Shown here piece by piece: positions 1 to 5,841 of a DNA stretch of 8,163 nt. The notes under the pieces were generated by a model. It saw only the letters and a program-made list of their open reading frames with translations. It had not been told where the DNA came from and searched no databases. The position numbers and the translations under genes are program-made. Position 1 is the first letter of the stretch; the number at the start of each line of letters is the position of its first letter. Location of the stretch: the NCBI GenBank assembly GCA_030447145.1, contig JAUJLY010000114.1:1-8163 (forward strand), given 5' to 3'. This DNA is from Thermomicrobiales bacterium (GTDB lineage Bacteria; Chloroflexota; Chloroflexia; Thermomicrobiales; UBA6265).

Positions 1-356
1 AAGGAGAGCACGCTCAGACGGTGAAGATCCGCGCCCGCGTGGACCGTCTGACGCCCAAACTCGTCAAGAAGCCCGCCATCATTGCGGGGCTCAATGGGGA
101 GTCAGTCCTGAAGATAGGATTCGCATCCGAGACATAGAATCTGCTCCACAACGCGGCGGAGAAGCTTGTGGCGAAAGACCTGACGATGATTGTTGCCAAC
201 GATGCGGTATCCACGATCGGGCAGGAGCGGGTGAGGGCGACATTGCTCTTCCGGGACGGTCGAGATCCTCTTCAACTTCCCGAGTTGAGCAAGGATGAAG
301 CTGCACGCTGCATCGTCGCCGAACTACCCGCCTTACTCGAGGGTCACTCGACGTGA
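1..356 (+). pseudogene. coaBC: CoaBC C-terminal (phosphopantothenoylcysteine synthetase) fragment with in-frame stop
   Basis: This looks like the C-terminal half of the CoaB domain, which joins 4'-phosphopantothenate to cysteine in coenzyme A synthesis; the 5' part lies outside the window. Reading the frame that starts at base 3, I see a KIRARVDRLTPKLVKKPAII stretch (CoaBC usually has KIKK..LxLxLVxNPDI), then GFASET at 117-134 (family GFAAET). A TAG stop at 135-137 follows, and the same frame continues with NLLHNAAEKLVAKDLTMIVA and NDAVS (family IVANDVS). The match on both sides of the TAG makes one nonsense change the simplest reading; Glu or Asp is usual there, and GAG to TAG is a single substitution. 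The family's GFxSDxN segment after ANDVS is replaced by TIGQERVRA, and NPDI by KPAI, so the copy is also divergent. Translation could restart at GTG 168, but that product would lack most of the domain. A sequencing error at 135 is the main alternative. It ends TGA at 354-356, overlapping yggT. Confidence 0.72.
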
Positions 357-676
357 TCCAGCATCCGCAAGCACGCCGCCGTGTGCAGGAGCAGCGATCG
401 CAAGTCGCACTTGAAGTCCTTCTCGTGCTGTATGCGGTGCTGGCAACCATCGTGCTCATTCGGACTGTACTGGTGCTGTTGCACATCAGCGAGCGCATCT
501 GGGTTGGGTCTTTCATCTATCGTCTGACCTCCCCTGTAACGGATGCCCTGGCAGTAGTACCTGGTTTCAGGCGCGCCCTTCTGGGGCCGCTAACGATGGT
601 CGACATTATCTTGCTGGCGCTGGTCGTGCTGTTCCCACTTGGGATCGTTGCGACCGGGGGGCGAGTTGCCCGCTAG
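353..676 (+). CDS. yggT: YggT family integral membrane protein
   Basis: This is a 107-residue membrane protein of the YggT family, small inner-membrane proteins linked in various bacteria and plastids to osmotic tolerance, membrane-protein or cytochrome assembly, and cell division. A basic N-terminus (residues 1-17) is followed by a hydrophobic span at about 20-43, a conserved-looking connecting segment FIYRLTSPVTDAL at 54-66 (YggT proteins carry a similar Y/FxLTxPxLxPL element), and a second span at about 79-101 that ends just before a short GGRVAR tail. Two spans and about 100 residues fit the family. The GTG start at 353 overlaps the preceding TGA as GTGA, which suggests translational coupling, and a GAGGG ribosome site lies at 339-343, nine bases upstream. 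The stop codon sits inside a short GC-rich hairpin (about 668-681) that has no T-tract. I am confident of the family but not of a specific role here. Confidence 0.8.
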   Translation: MIQHPQARRRVQEQRSQVALEVLLVLYAVLATIVLIRTVLVLLHISERIWVGSFIYRLTSPVTDALAVVPGFRRALLGPLTMVDIILLALVVLFPLGIVATGGRVAR

Positions 677-779
677 TGGGCGAAGCAGTTGGTGGGGCAC
701 ACTGGACTCGATGTGTCCTCGAGATAGCCCCGGGGAACGCATTCGATTAGAATCAGGCAATTTGGAAGGAACGAACTGT

Positions 780-893
780 ATGTTGAAGAACACGACGCGG
801 GGCATTCTCGGATTGGTATTGACGGCTGCGGCCACATGGCTGGCCAATTATCTGGTTGACAAGGTGTTTGGTCCCGACGAAGAATCGGCGTAA
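780..893 (+). CDS. 37-residue single-span membrane protein, unknown function
   Basis: This is a very short gene, with start ATG 780-782 and stop TAA 891-893. It is supported by a strong ribosome site, GGAAGGA at 764-770, nine bases before the ATG. The product begins with MLKNTTRG, has a hydrophobic, Ala/Leu-rich span at residues about 9-25, and ends with an acidic tail (VDKVFGPDEESA). That pattern, a basic N-terminus, one span and an acidic C-terminus, looks like a genuine small membrane protein rather than a random frame. The same frame is open back to about 639, but that longer version adds Gly/Pro/Ser-rich non-helical sequence and has no good start signal. It lies between yggT and the lipid kinase on the same strand, with gaps of 103 and 88 bases. 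A TAGAAT at 748-753 could be a -10 box, but no -35 partner is visible. I do not recognise a family. Confidence 0.6.
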   Translation: MLKNTTRGILGLVLTAAATWLANYLVDKVFGPDEESA

Positions 894-981
894 GCGTCTC
901 TTCAGGTATGCACGTTCTGGAGTCTGAGCATCGACGGCGACGTATGTCCTTGGCGGTGTCCAGAGGTGAATAGGGGCATAT

Positions 982-1911
982 GTGACCCTTGAGAGCGGGA
1001 AGGCACATCGGTTTACAAAGGGCGACCGGGTTGTGGTGATTGCCAACCCTGCAACCCGTGTCAACACGCGCACTGTGGTAACGATCCTTGAGCGAACCGT
1101 GCCGGATGGGGTGTCTCTGGACCTTCAGTGGACACGTGCTCCCGGTGGTGCCAAAGACCTGGCTGCAGAGGCTTTGCAAGCAGCTGTCGACGGAGTCATT
1201 GCGGTGGGCGGTGACGGCACGGTTTCCGATGTCGCCTCGGCGTTACTGGGGACAGGCATGCCCCTGGGCGTTCTGCCCGGCGGCTCGACCAATATCGTGG
1301 CGCGCGAGCACGGTGTCCCAAAAGACATGTTCGAGGCAGCGAGGCTGATCTTCGGCAGGCATGTGCTGGCCCCGGCGGACGTGGCGCTCTGCAACGAACG
1401 GCCCTTTCTCCATATGGCAGGAGCAGGGTTCGACAGCCTTTTCTTCAATATGACGGATCCGGCGCTCAAACGAAGAATCGGGTGGATGGCGTATTTGCCA
1501 GCCGCCGCTCAGGCACTGCTGGTCCAACCTGCAACTTACCGCATCGAGGCGGAAGGTGAGGTGATTACCGCCGAGTCTCCGATGGTCCTGGTTGCAAACG
1601 GCGCGTCGATCATCACGCCCATGCTGAAGCTCTCTCCGGATATACGATCGGATGACGGCTGGCTGGACCTCATTGTGGTTACTGCTACCAAACCACATGA
1701 GCTGGCGAGCGTGCTGGCACGGTTCGCGACACTCCAGTTCGATAAGTCACCGCTCGTTGTTCACCGCCGCATCCGTACTCTTTCGCTGGCATCGTCAAGA
1801 GAGATACCCGTAGAACTGGACGGAGATGTGCAGGAGACCACTCCGGCGACATTTGGTATCGTGCCTGCGGCGATCGAATTCATCGTTCCTGCCAAGCAGT
1901 GGAGCCATTAA
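982..1911 (+). CDS. Diacylglycerol kinase family lipid kinase (YegS/BmrU-like)
   Basis: This 309-residue protein belongs to the DAG-kinase catalytic family, which transfers phosphate from a nucleotide to diacylglycerol, sphingosine-like or other lipid alcohols at the inner face of the membrane. Visible elements, in order: a first beta strand VVVIANPATR (17-26); the nucleotide-binding GGDGT (76-80) followed by VSDVASALL; PLGVLPGGSTNIVARE (94-109), matching the family PLGTxNxxAR turn; AGAGFDSLFF (146-155); a DDGWLDLIVV strand (224-233); and ELDGD (278-282), matching the usual C-terminal DGE/DGD element. Length is typical (about 290-320). The GTG start at 982 is the first possible one, because the frame is closed by TGA at 967-969; AGGGG at 972-976 is a suitable ribosome site. 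It has no transmembrane span. A hairpin terminator follows eight bases after the stop. The lipid substrate cannot be read from the sequence. Confidence 0.93.
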   Translation: MTLESGKAHRFTKGDRVVVIANPATRVNTRTVVTILERTVPDGVSLDLQWTRAPGGAKDLAAEALQAAVDGVIAVGGDGTVSDVASALLGTGMPLGVLPGGSTNIVAREHGVPKDMFEAARLIFGRHVLAPADVALCNERPFLHMAGAGFDSLFFNMTDPALKRRIGWMAYLPAAAQALLVQPATYRIEAEGEVITAESPMVLVANGASIITPMLKLSPDIRSDDGWLDLIVVTATKPHELASVLARFATLQFDKSPLVVHRRIRTLSLASSREIPVELDGDVQETTPATFGIVPAAIEFIVPAKQWSH

Positions 1912-1918
1912 ACGATCT

Positions 1919-1960
1919 GATGAGTGAGACCCGGCAGTAAACTACCGGGTCTCACTCATC
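1919..1960. terminator. Bidirectional hairpin terminator between convergent genes
   Basis: A perfect 16-bp stem (GATGAGTGAGACCCGG at 1919-1934 paired with 1945-1960) has a 10-base loop, CAGTAAACTA. It lies between the stop of the plus-strand lipid kinase (1911) and the stop of the minus-strand rodZ-like gene (1982). TGTTTATATTT follows on the plus strand, and a short TTTAA follows on the minus strand, so it can serve both, better for the plus strand. The inner AGT/ACT could add three pairs. Confidence 0.85.
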
Positions 1961-1981
1961 TGTTTATATTTCAGTTCCCTG

Positions 1982-2833
1982 TTAAGGTCTACACGAGTTC
2001 TCCGTTGCCTGAATGTCGTAGGTGACTCCCGATTCCTCATTTCCCATTTCGAAGGAATCACCGCACGCGTTGATGAAGCTGGTGCTCGCGCCGGACGATG
2101 TGGTGAACGAAAAGCTGGAGCCCACGAACTGATCCGTCATCTGGCCAGCTGGAAGGACATCATCGTAGACAACCTGGTCATCGACGACAGCTGTCAACTG
2201 GATGTCGTTCTCGGCCACGACGGTGATGCCTGTGACATAGGCGTTCCCGGAAACCGCTGCCTCGGTAACGGGCTGGTCATTCTGGCGGCCACTTACCTGG
2301 GCAACTTCCTCGGTGGTTGCTGTAGGTACTGGTGGCTGGGTTGGGAGGACAGTTTGTTGGATCGGGGCATCGGGAAGCTCTGTCGCGATATCGATATTGC
2401 TGGCGAGCGGCGTGGTGGTAGAGGCAACGAGGGTAGCCGTGGGGTCTTCGCTCGGAGGGGTGACGTAAATGCTGTAACCCCAGGCAAACACGATTGCACT
2501 GAGAACGACCGCGAACGCGATGATCGCAAAGTTCGGCGCCCAGTGGCTTGGCATGTCGATCGGAGGCGGAGTGACGCCCCTGCTCGCGCCGGTGGCCGTG
2601 ATGCCATGAGCCTCCTCGAACATGGCAAGCATCTTGCTTGGGTCTAAGTCGAGGTGAGATGCGTAGTTGCGCACAATACCCCGCTGATAAATCAGCGGTG
2701 GGAGGGCGTCGAAATTCTCTTCTTCCAGAGCAGCGAGATGGTGGCGATTGATGCGTGTCGCCTGTTCAACCTCACGAAGCGTGACGCCCTTCTGGGCGCG
2801 TGCCTGCCGTAGCGTTTCCCCGAATCCAGCCAT
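1982..2833 (-). CDS. rodZ: RodZ-like helix-turn-helix membrane protein
   Basis: This 283-residue protein has the RodZ architecture. The cytoplasmic N-terminal helix-turn-helix domain (residues 3-75) begins GETLRQARAQKGVTLREVEQ and contains the family signature ALPPLIYQRGIVRNYASHL (43-61). A single membrane span follows at about 101-123, then a Thr/Pro/Ser-rich linker (124-190), then an extracytoplasmic beta-rich domain (195-283) resembling the RodZ C-terminal domain (VTVVAENDIQLTAVVDDQVV pattern). RodZ normally binds MreB and helps set rod shape; no mreB is in the window. Two cysteines in the outer domain (C257, C281) might pair. The ATG at 2831-2833 has AGGGG about seven bases upstream, and the helix-turn-helix domain begins at once, so the start is secure. 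It is separated from the upstream gene by 238 nt containing a terminator, so it probably has its own promoter; I found only weak candidates (TTGAGT at 2950-2945, minus strand). Confidence 0.85.
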   Translation of the reverse strand: MAGFGETLRQARAQKGVTLREVEQATRINRHHLAALEEENFDALPPLIYQRGIVRNYASHLDLDPSKMLAMFEEAHGITATGASRGVTPPPIDMPSHWAPNFAIIAFAVVLSAIVFAWGYSIYVTPPSEDPTATLVASTTTPLASNIDIATELPDAPIQQTVLPTQPPVPTATTEEVAQVSGRQNDQPVTEAAVSGNAYVTGITVVAENDIQLTAVVDDQVVYDDVLPAGQMTDQFVGSSFSFTTSSGASTSFINACGDSFEMGNEESGVTYDIQATENSCRP

Positions 2834-3014
2834 AGGTGGTCCCCTGGCTCCCTCTCACTTCCTTCAATCGATCGGTGTGCGAGCAAGCATGTCAGGCGGC
2901 AGGGCTCCAGCCATGTACCCTGCAATAATTCACAAGAGTGTGGTACTCAACCTTGCGTGTCGATAAAGACGCGCGATACTTGCAACCAATAGTCTACCGT
3001 GAACCCACTCCCAT

Positions 3015-3031
3015 GTGCGCCAATTTGGCAC
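3015..3031. promoter_or_regulatory. Imperfect palindrome, possible operator upstream of rodZ
   Basis: GTGCGCCAATTTGGCAC contains the perfect half-sites GCCAA and TTGGC around a single central T, and the flanking GTGC/CAC are nearly symmetrical. It lies about 180 bases upstream of the rodZ-like start and directly downstream of the T-tract of the preceding gene's terminator. It may be a transcription-factor site or a chance palindrome; no regulator is identified. Confidence 0.25.
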
Positions 3032-3033
3032 AG

Positions 3034-3065
3034 AAAAAAGATATTTCCCGTCCGTACATGGACGG
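3034..3065 (-). terminator. Intrinsic terminator after the twin-cysteine gene
   Basis: Read on the minus strand, a GC-rich 6-bp stem, CCGTCC and GGACGG (3065-3060 and 3053-3048), with the loop ATGTAC is followed after eight bases by six consecutive Ts (3039-3034). It starts seven bases past the stop codon at 3072. The stem is short and its gap to the T-tract is long for a textbook terminator, so strength is uncertain. Confidence 0.5.
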
Positions 3066-3071
3066 CGACAG

Positions 3072-5432
3072 CTATCGACCGACCACACGTTTGAGCGGGT
3101 CGAGCTGGGCGATTAACCGGTCCACGCGCGGCGTTGCGACATAACCGGACTCATCCGCGATGAGCCCTACCTCTTCGTCTGCAGGGAGCCACCAACATCC
3201 AATGGTGGATTGGCAGGCAAGATCCGTCGCGTTTACCATCTGCCGATGGGTGAACGCCCAGTTATTGGTACACCACCCCCGTTCACCTTGCTCCGACATC
3301 CGATAGCTGCGGCAGGTCGAGCACTCGCGTGGGACGTCTGGTGCAAGAGTGATTGCCATGTCGAGCAACTCGGTACGTTGCTCGACAATTGCGCGGATGT
3401 CAAACTCGGGCGTAACCTCAGCCTCGAATCCTTCATCTGCCGGCGCGCTGAGGAGATTGTTGGCCGGATTGACACTCGCCCTTTCCGGCTCCCGTTGCGG
3501 CTGATACGCCGATCGCGGCCTCGTAGCAGATTGATCGAGGGCGCGTCCGCTTGCCGAGTCCTGGTTCTGTTGTGTCTCACGAAATCCCCCCTGTCCTGTG
3601 CCTCGTATGGGTTGGTTGATGAGGTCCCTGGCGGAGTAGGGTTGCCGTGTTGCGTCTGTGGGCGTTGGACGTTGGCGTGATAGCGCGATGGGAGCACGAG
3701 CGACGGGCGACTCCAACTGGGCACCTACTCCGGAAATCCCCGGTTCACTGCGCGAGGTGAAGAGCCGTTGCCGAAAGGCGACCATATCCCCTGCGTTCTG
3801 GAGATCGAGGCGTTCAAATTCAGCACCAACGTGACCAGAGATAGGGCCACTGTCGTCTTCATACGCGGCCTCGTTGGTCCACTCGCCATCTTCGTCGTTT
3901 GACGCTTCGGGAGTGACCTCATATTGAGCTGCAGCCTGGCTCTCGTGCTCATCGAGCCAGAAGCCGGTCTCGTCAGTCTTCCAATCCTCCGGAGAGGATG
4001 AAAGGTATGTCTCGTCGTTGCCCTCATCCCAGTCCTCAGTATCTTGAGCAGTTGAGCGGTCGGGGCGGTTGAAGAGACCTCGCCACCAGCTACGCCGTGC
4101 TTCCTGCCTGTGCGACGTTGAAGACCAGTGCTCGGTCGCGGCTCGTCGGACGTCATCGGCTTCTCGAACCACGGTGTGGTTTCTGTACGCAGTCGGTCGT
4201 TGGCGTACATCATCTCGATCCGCGACATCGGGATCAGGTAGCAACGTTGCAGACTCTTTGTTTTCGGAGAACGCCTTCTTCTGGGGCAGATCCTCGCTAC
4301 TTGGCGGTACGCGCCGCGCTATCGGTGCACCGAGGCGGGTGCTGGGACGGTCTGCTCGGTCGTCCATGCCAAGGGGGGCAACGGTTCTGCGCTGTTCGTG
4401 ACGCACCCGCTCCTCACGCTCAACGCGTGCGGCGGCCCTGATGCCCTGGGCGCGCTTCACCACGTAATCGTAGGCGTTTTCCTCGGTGCCAGGCGACTGC
4501 ATATGCTGCACCTCGCCAGATCCTGGCCGCTCCGTGCCGAGAGGAGAGGATTTGCTTCGTGGCGGTGATGGATCGATGTCGGACGATGTCCACGAGATGG
4601 CCTCGAAACGGCTTGTGTCGCCTACGCCGGTTTCGGGCGGGTCGGTATGCAGGGCGTGCGCGTCAAGTTCCATCGCGACGCCGGTCCCGAGTTTTGGGCT
4701 TTGGGGCAACTCCCGCGACCGTCGAAGCCGGCGGCTGCGAGGAGACCCCGACCTGCTGTCTTGACTGAGCAGAACATCTTCGTCGGTTTGGTCCGTTCCC
4801 TCCGAGTCCTCCTCAACTGCCTTCGATGCAGGCGTCTCCTGTTCAACGTAGTCGTCTGGGATGAAGCCGCTGGTGGAGCGGGTCTCGATCGTGGATTCCG
4901 ATTCCTCTGTTTGCGGATTGTCGTCGCCCGCAAGGATCGGCGCGTCTCCCTGACGCCGCCGCAGATGGCGCTGTCGTGCCTGTCCAACAGAGTCTCGTCC
5001 ACCTCGTGCCAGGAGATGGAATCGATCATCCACTTCCTTGGTGCTCAGACGCTCCTCCGGCAGGATGGTCGTCTGCTCCACAAGTCGATCGTTCAGATCC
5101 TGATCCGTACGCGAGCGATGAATCTCTGAACTGACAACCGATGTGATCTCGTCGTCAAGGGACGCGTGTGCAGCCGGAGTAGGAGCGGGAACCTCCGGAG
5201 CAGGGGCTGCGGCGGGCGGGTCGACTTCGGCAAGAGCATCCGGCGCTATGCCGTCCTTGTCCATCCACAAGTCCACGCCCCACGCGTTACGGCAGGCAAG
5301 TTCGGCGGGACGCACCAGGATGCGTACATCGCTGGAAAGTTGACGTTTGGGATGGGTGCACCATCCGGCCCCCGCCATGCCTGCATCCTGGAAGTATCGG
5401 CAGGTAAGACATTGCCGTTTCTTTCCTGACAT
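3072..5432 (-). CDS. 786-residue protein with Cys4 modules at both ends and a long disordered linker, unknown function
   Basis: I do not recognise a named family. The N-terminal module has cysteines at 8, 11, 25 and 47 (C-x2-C-x13-C-x21-C), with CRYF, GWCTHP and CRNAWGVDLW around them. The C-terminal module repeats the plan at 704, 707, 721 and 740 (C-x2-C-x13-C-x18-C) with CRSY, GWCTNN and LACQ, plus an extra Cys746 before WW. The rest contains no cysteine and looks disordered: an Ala/Pro segment (72-90), Asp/Glu/Ser/Arg-rich stretches, a charged probable helix (318-350), a tryptophan-rich patch RRSWWRGLFNRP (446-457) and an acidic Trp/Tyr-containing region (465-525). There is no signal peptide or membrane span, so it is probably cytosolic. 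The spacing suggests zinc or an iron-sulphur cluster at each end (inference). The start is secure because the first module begins at residue 8; AAAGG lies about eight bases upstream. The gene has its own promoter and terminator. Confidence 0.85.
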   Translation of the reverse strand: MSGKKRQCLTCRYFQDAGMAGAGWCTHPKRQLSSDVRILVRPAELACRNAWGVDLWMDKDGIAPDALAEVDPPAAAPAPEVPAPTPAAHASLDDEITSVVSSEIHRSRTDQDLNDRLVEQTTILPEERLSTKEVDDRFHLLARGGRDSVGQARQRHLRRRQGDAPILAGDDNPQTEESESTIETRSTSGFIPDDYVEQETPASKAVEEDSEGTDQTDEDVLLSQDSRSGSPRSRRLRRSRELPQSPKLGTGVAMELDAHALHTDPPETGVGDTSRFEAISWTSSDIDPSPPRSKSSPLGTERPGSGEVQHMQSPGTEENAYDYVVKRAQGIRAAARVEREERVRHEQRRTVAPLGMDDRADRPSTRLGAPIARRVPPSSEDLPQKKAFSENKESATLLPDPDVADRDDVRQRPTAYRNHTVVREADDVRRAATEHWSSTSHRQEARRSWWRGLFNRPDRSTAQDTEDWDEGNDETYLSSSPEDWKTDETGFWLDEHESQAAAQYEVTPEASNDEDGEWTNEAAYEDDSGPISGHVGAEFERLDLQNAGDMVAFRQRLFTSRSEPGISGVGAQLESPVARAPIALSRQRPTPTDATRQPYSARDLINQPIRGTGQGGFRETQQNQDSASGRALDQSATRPRSAYQPQREPERASVNPANNLLSAPADEGFEAEVTPEFDIRAIVEQRTELLDMAITLAPDVPRECSTCRSYRMSEQGERGWCTNNWAFTHRQMVNATDLACQSTIGCWWLPADEEVGLIADESGYVATPRVDRLIAQLDPLKRVVGR
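3195..3323 (-). other. C-terminal Cys4 module of the twin-cysteine protein
   Basis: This encodes residues 704-746: CSTC, 13 residues, Cys721 within GWCTNN, Cys740 within DLACQ, and an additional Cys746 followed by WWLP. The first three cysteines have exactly the spacing of the N-terminal copy; the third gap is three residues shorter. Confidence 0.75.
5292..5411 (-). other. N-terminal Cys4 module of the twin-cysteine protein
   Basis: This encodes residues 8-47: CLTC, then 13 residues, then Cys25 within GWCTHP, then Cys47 within ELACRNAWG. Aromatic (YF), Gly-Trp and Leu-Ala-Cys positions are shared with the C-terminal copy, which argues for an internal duplication rather than chance cysteines. 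Confidence 0.75.
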
Positions 5433-5556
5433 ATTTGAGACCTTTTGCTACGCCGGAGAGGGTTTTTGGCCAACACCGTCCCACAACCTGCCGAATCCCC
5501 ACGATTCAGAAGGCCACGTCTTTGGTACTTGGAGAAGGGTTGACCCCGTTTACCCG

Positions 5557-5585
5557 ATTGTACAGTGCCCCTTTGAGCTTGTCTA
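5557..5585 (-). promoter_or_regulatory. Sigma-70-type promoter for the twin-cysteine gene
   Basis: On the minus strand, TAGACA (5585-5580; five of six matches to TTGACA) is followed by exactly 17 bases and TACAAT (5562-5557; five of six matches to TATAAT). Transcription would start near 5550 and give a leader of about 118 nt before the ATG at 5432. It is the best promoter match I found in the window. Confidence 0.6.
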
Positions 5586-5592
5586 CAAGACA
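5578..5592. promoter_or_regulatory. Inverted repeat overlapping the -35 box, possible operator
   Basis: CTTGTCTACAAG (5578-5589) is an inverted repeat of CTTGT around two bases, and the overlapping TGTCTACAAGACA (5580-5592) is a second one (TGTC/GACA). Both cover the -35 element of the minus-strand promoter, so a bound protein could block it. The repeats are short, so chance is possible. Confidence 0.35.
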
Positions 5593-5597
5593 CAGCA

Positions 5598-5641
5598 GTA
5601 CGTTCAGAGCGGCCGTACTCATCGTACGAACGAGTACGTAC
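5598..5641. repeat. GTAC-rich nested palindrome in the divergent region
   Basis: GTAC occurs five times in 44 bases (5598, 5615, 5624, 5634 and 5638). CGTACTC (5614-5620) and GAGTACG (5632-5638) form an inverted repeat around an 11-base centre, which itself contains the perfect palindrome TCGTACGA (5622-5629). The nearly shared centre suggests a two-layer operator or a small hairpin rather than random sequence. Confidence 0.4.
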
Positions 5642-5731
5642 GGGCGGCATCCACGGGTCTTTTGACTGAAGGTAGAAGATTATTGAGGAGTGATCCCCTG
5701 GACAATAGAGAGATCAGCGGTGTCGCTCTGT

Positions 5732-5761
5732 CACCACGCAGCAATTCTTGCTCGTGTGGTG
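5732..5761 (+). promoter_or_regulatory. Bulged hairpin in the leader of the cyclodeaminase gene
   Basis: CACCACGCAGCAA (5732-5744) pairs with TTGCT (5748-5752) and GTGTGGTG (5754-5761), giving 13 base pairs with one G-U pair, a single bulged C at 5753 and a TTC loop. It lies 80 bases before the ATG at 5842. There is no T-tract after it, so it is not a classic terminator; it could be a leader RNA element that controls translation. No known riboswitch consensus is recognised. Confidence 0.35.
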
Positions 5762-5841
5762 TTGGTAGCATCCCAAGCGTACACTCAGAACTTGGTGGCC
5801 GGAAGAGGGCGACGAACCGAATACGACGAGGGGACGACGAG

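Larger units (their letters stand above)
5433..5841. other. Divergent control region, 409 nt, without a convincing gene
   Basis: This region separates the minus-strand twin-cysteine gene from the plus-strand cyclodeaminase gene. It holds a minus-strand promoter (5557-5585), a short inverted repeat over its -35 box, a nested GTAC-rich palindrome (5614-5638) and a bulged hairpin (5732-5761). The plus frame of the cyclodeaminase is open back to about 5347, but that extension is unlike any family N-terminus and overlaps the neighbouring start. A possible plus-strand promoter, TTGACC (5540-5545) with TACAGT (5561-5566), has only 15 bases of spacing. Confidence 0.6.

Noticed and set aside
91..516. 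141-residue minus-strand open frame over coaBC/yggT
   Set aside because: It is Arg/Ser/Cys-rich nonsense typical of an antisense frame; the plus-strand products match families.
668..681. Hairpin at the yggT stop codon as a terminator
   Set aside because: The stem is short with a G-U pair and no T-tract follows.
639..779. Longer start for the 37-residue membrane protein
   Set aside because: It overlaps the end of yggT, adds Gly/Pro/Ser-rich sequence and ignores the strong ribosome site at 764-770.
2924..2950. Minus-strand promoter for rodZ, TTGAGT-N17-TATTGC
   Set aside because: Only seven of twelve consensus matches; not strong enough to list, although a promoter should exist in this gap.
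4647..5129. 160-residue plus-strand open frame, and others antisense to the twin-cysteine gene (such as 3210-3680)
   Set aside because: The minus-strand protein has conserved Cys modules at both ends of one continuous frame; the antisense frames show no ribosome site or recognisable domain.
5540..5566. Plus-strand promoter TTGACC-N15-TACAGT for the cyclodeaminase gene
   Set aside because: Spacing of 15 is short and the -10 box overlaps that of the divergent promoter; left as a possibility only.
5347..5841. N-terminal extension of the cyclodeaminase frame (about 165 extra residues)
   Set aside because: The sequence has no family resemblance, overlaps the start of the minus-strand gene and its promoter, and a good ribosome site with a family-like N-terminus exists at 5842.
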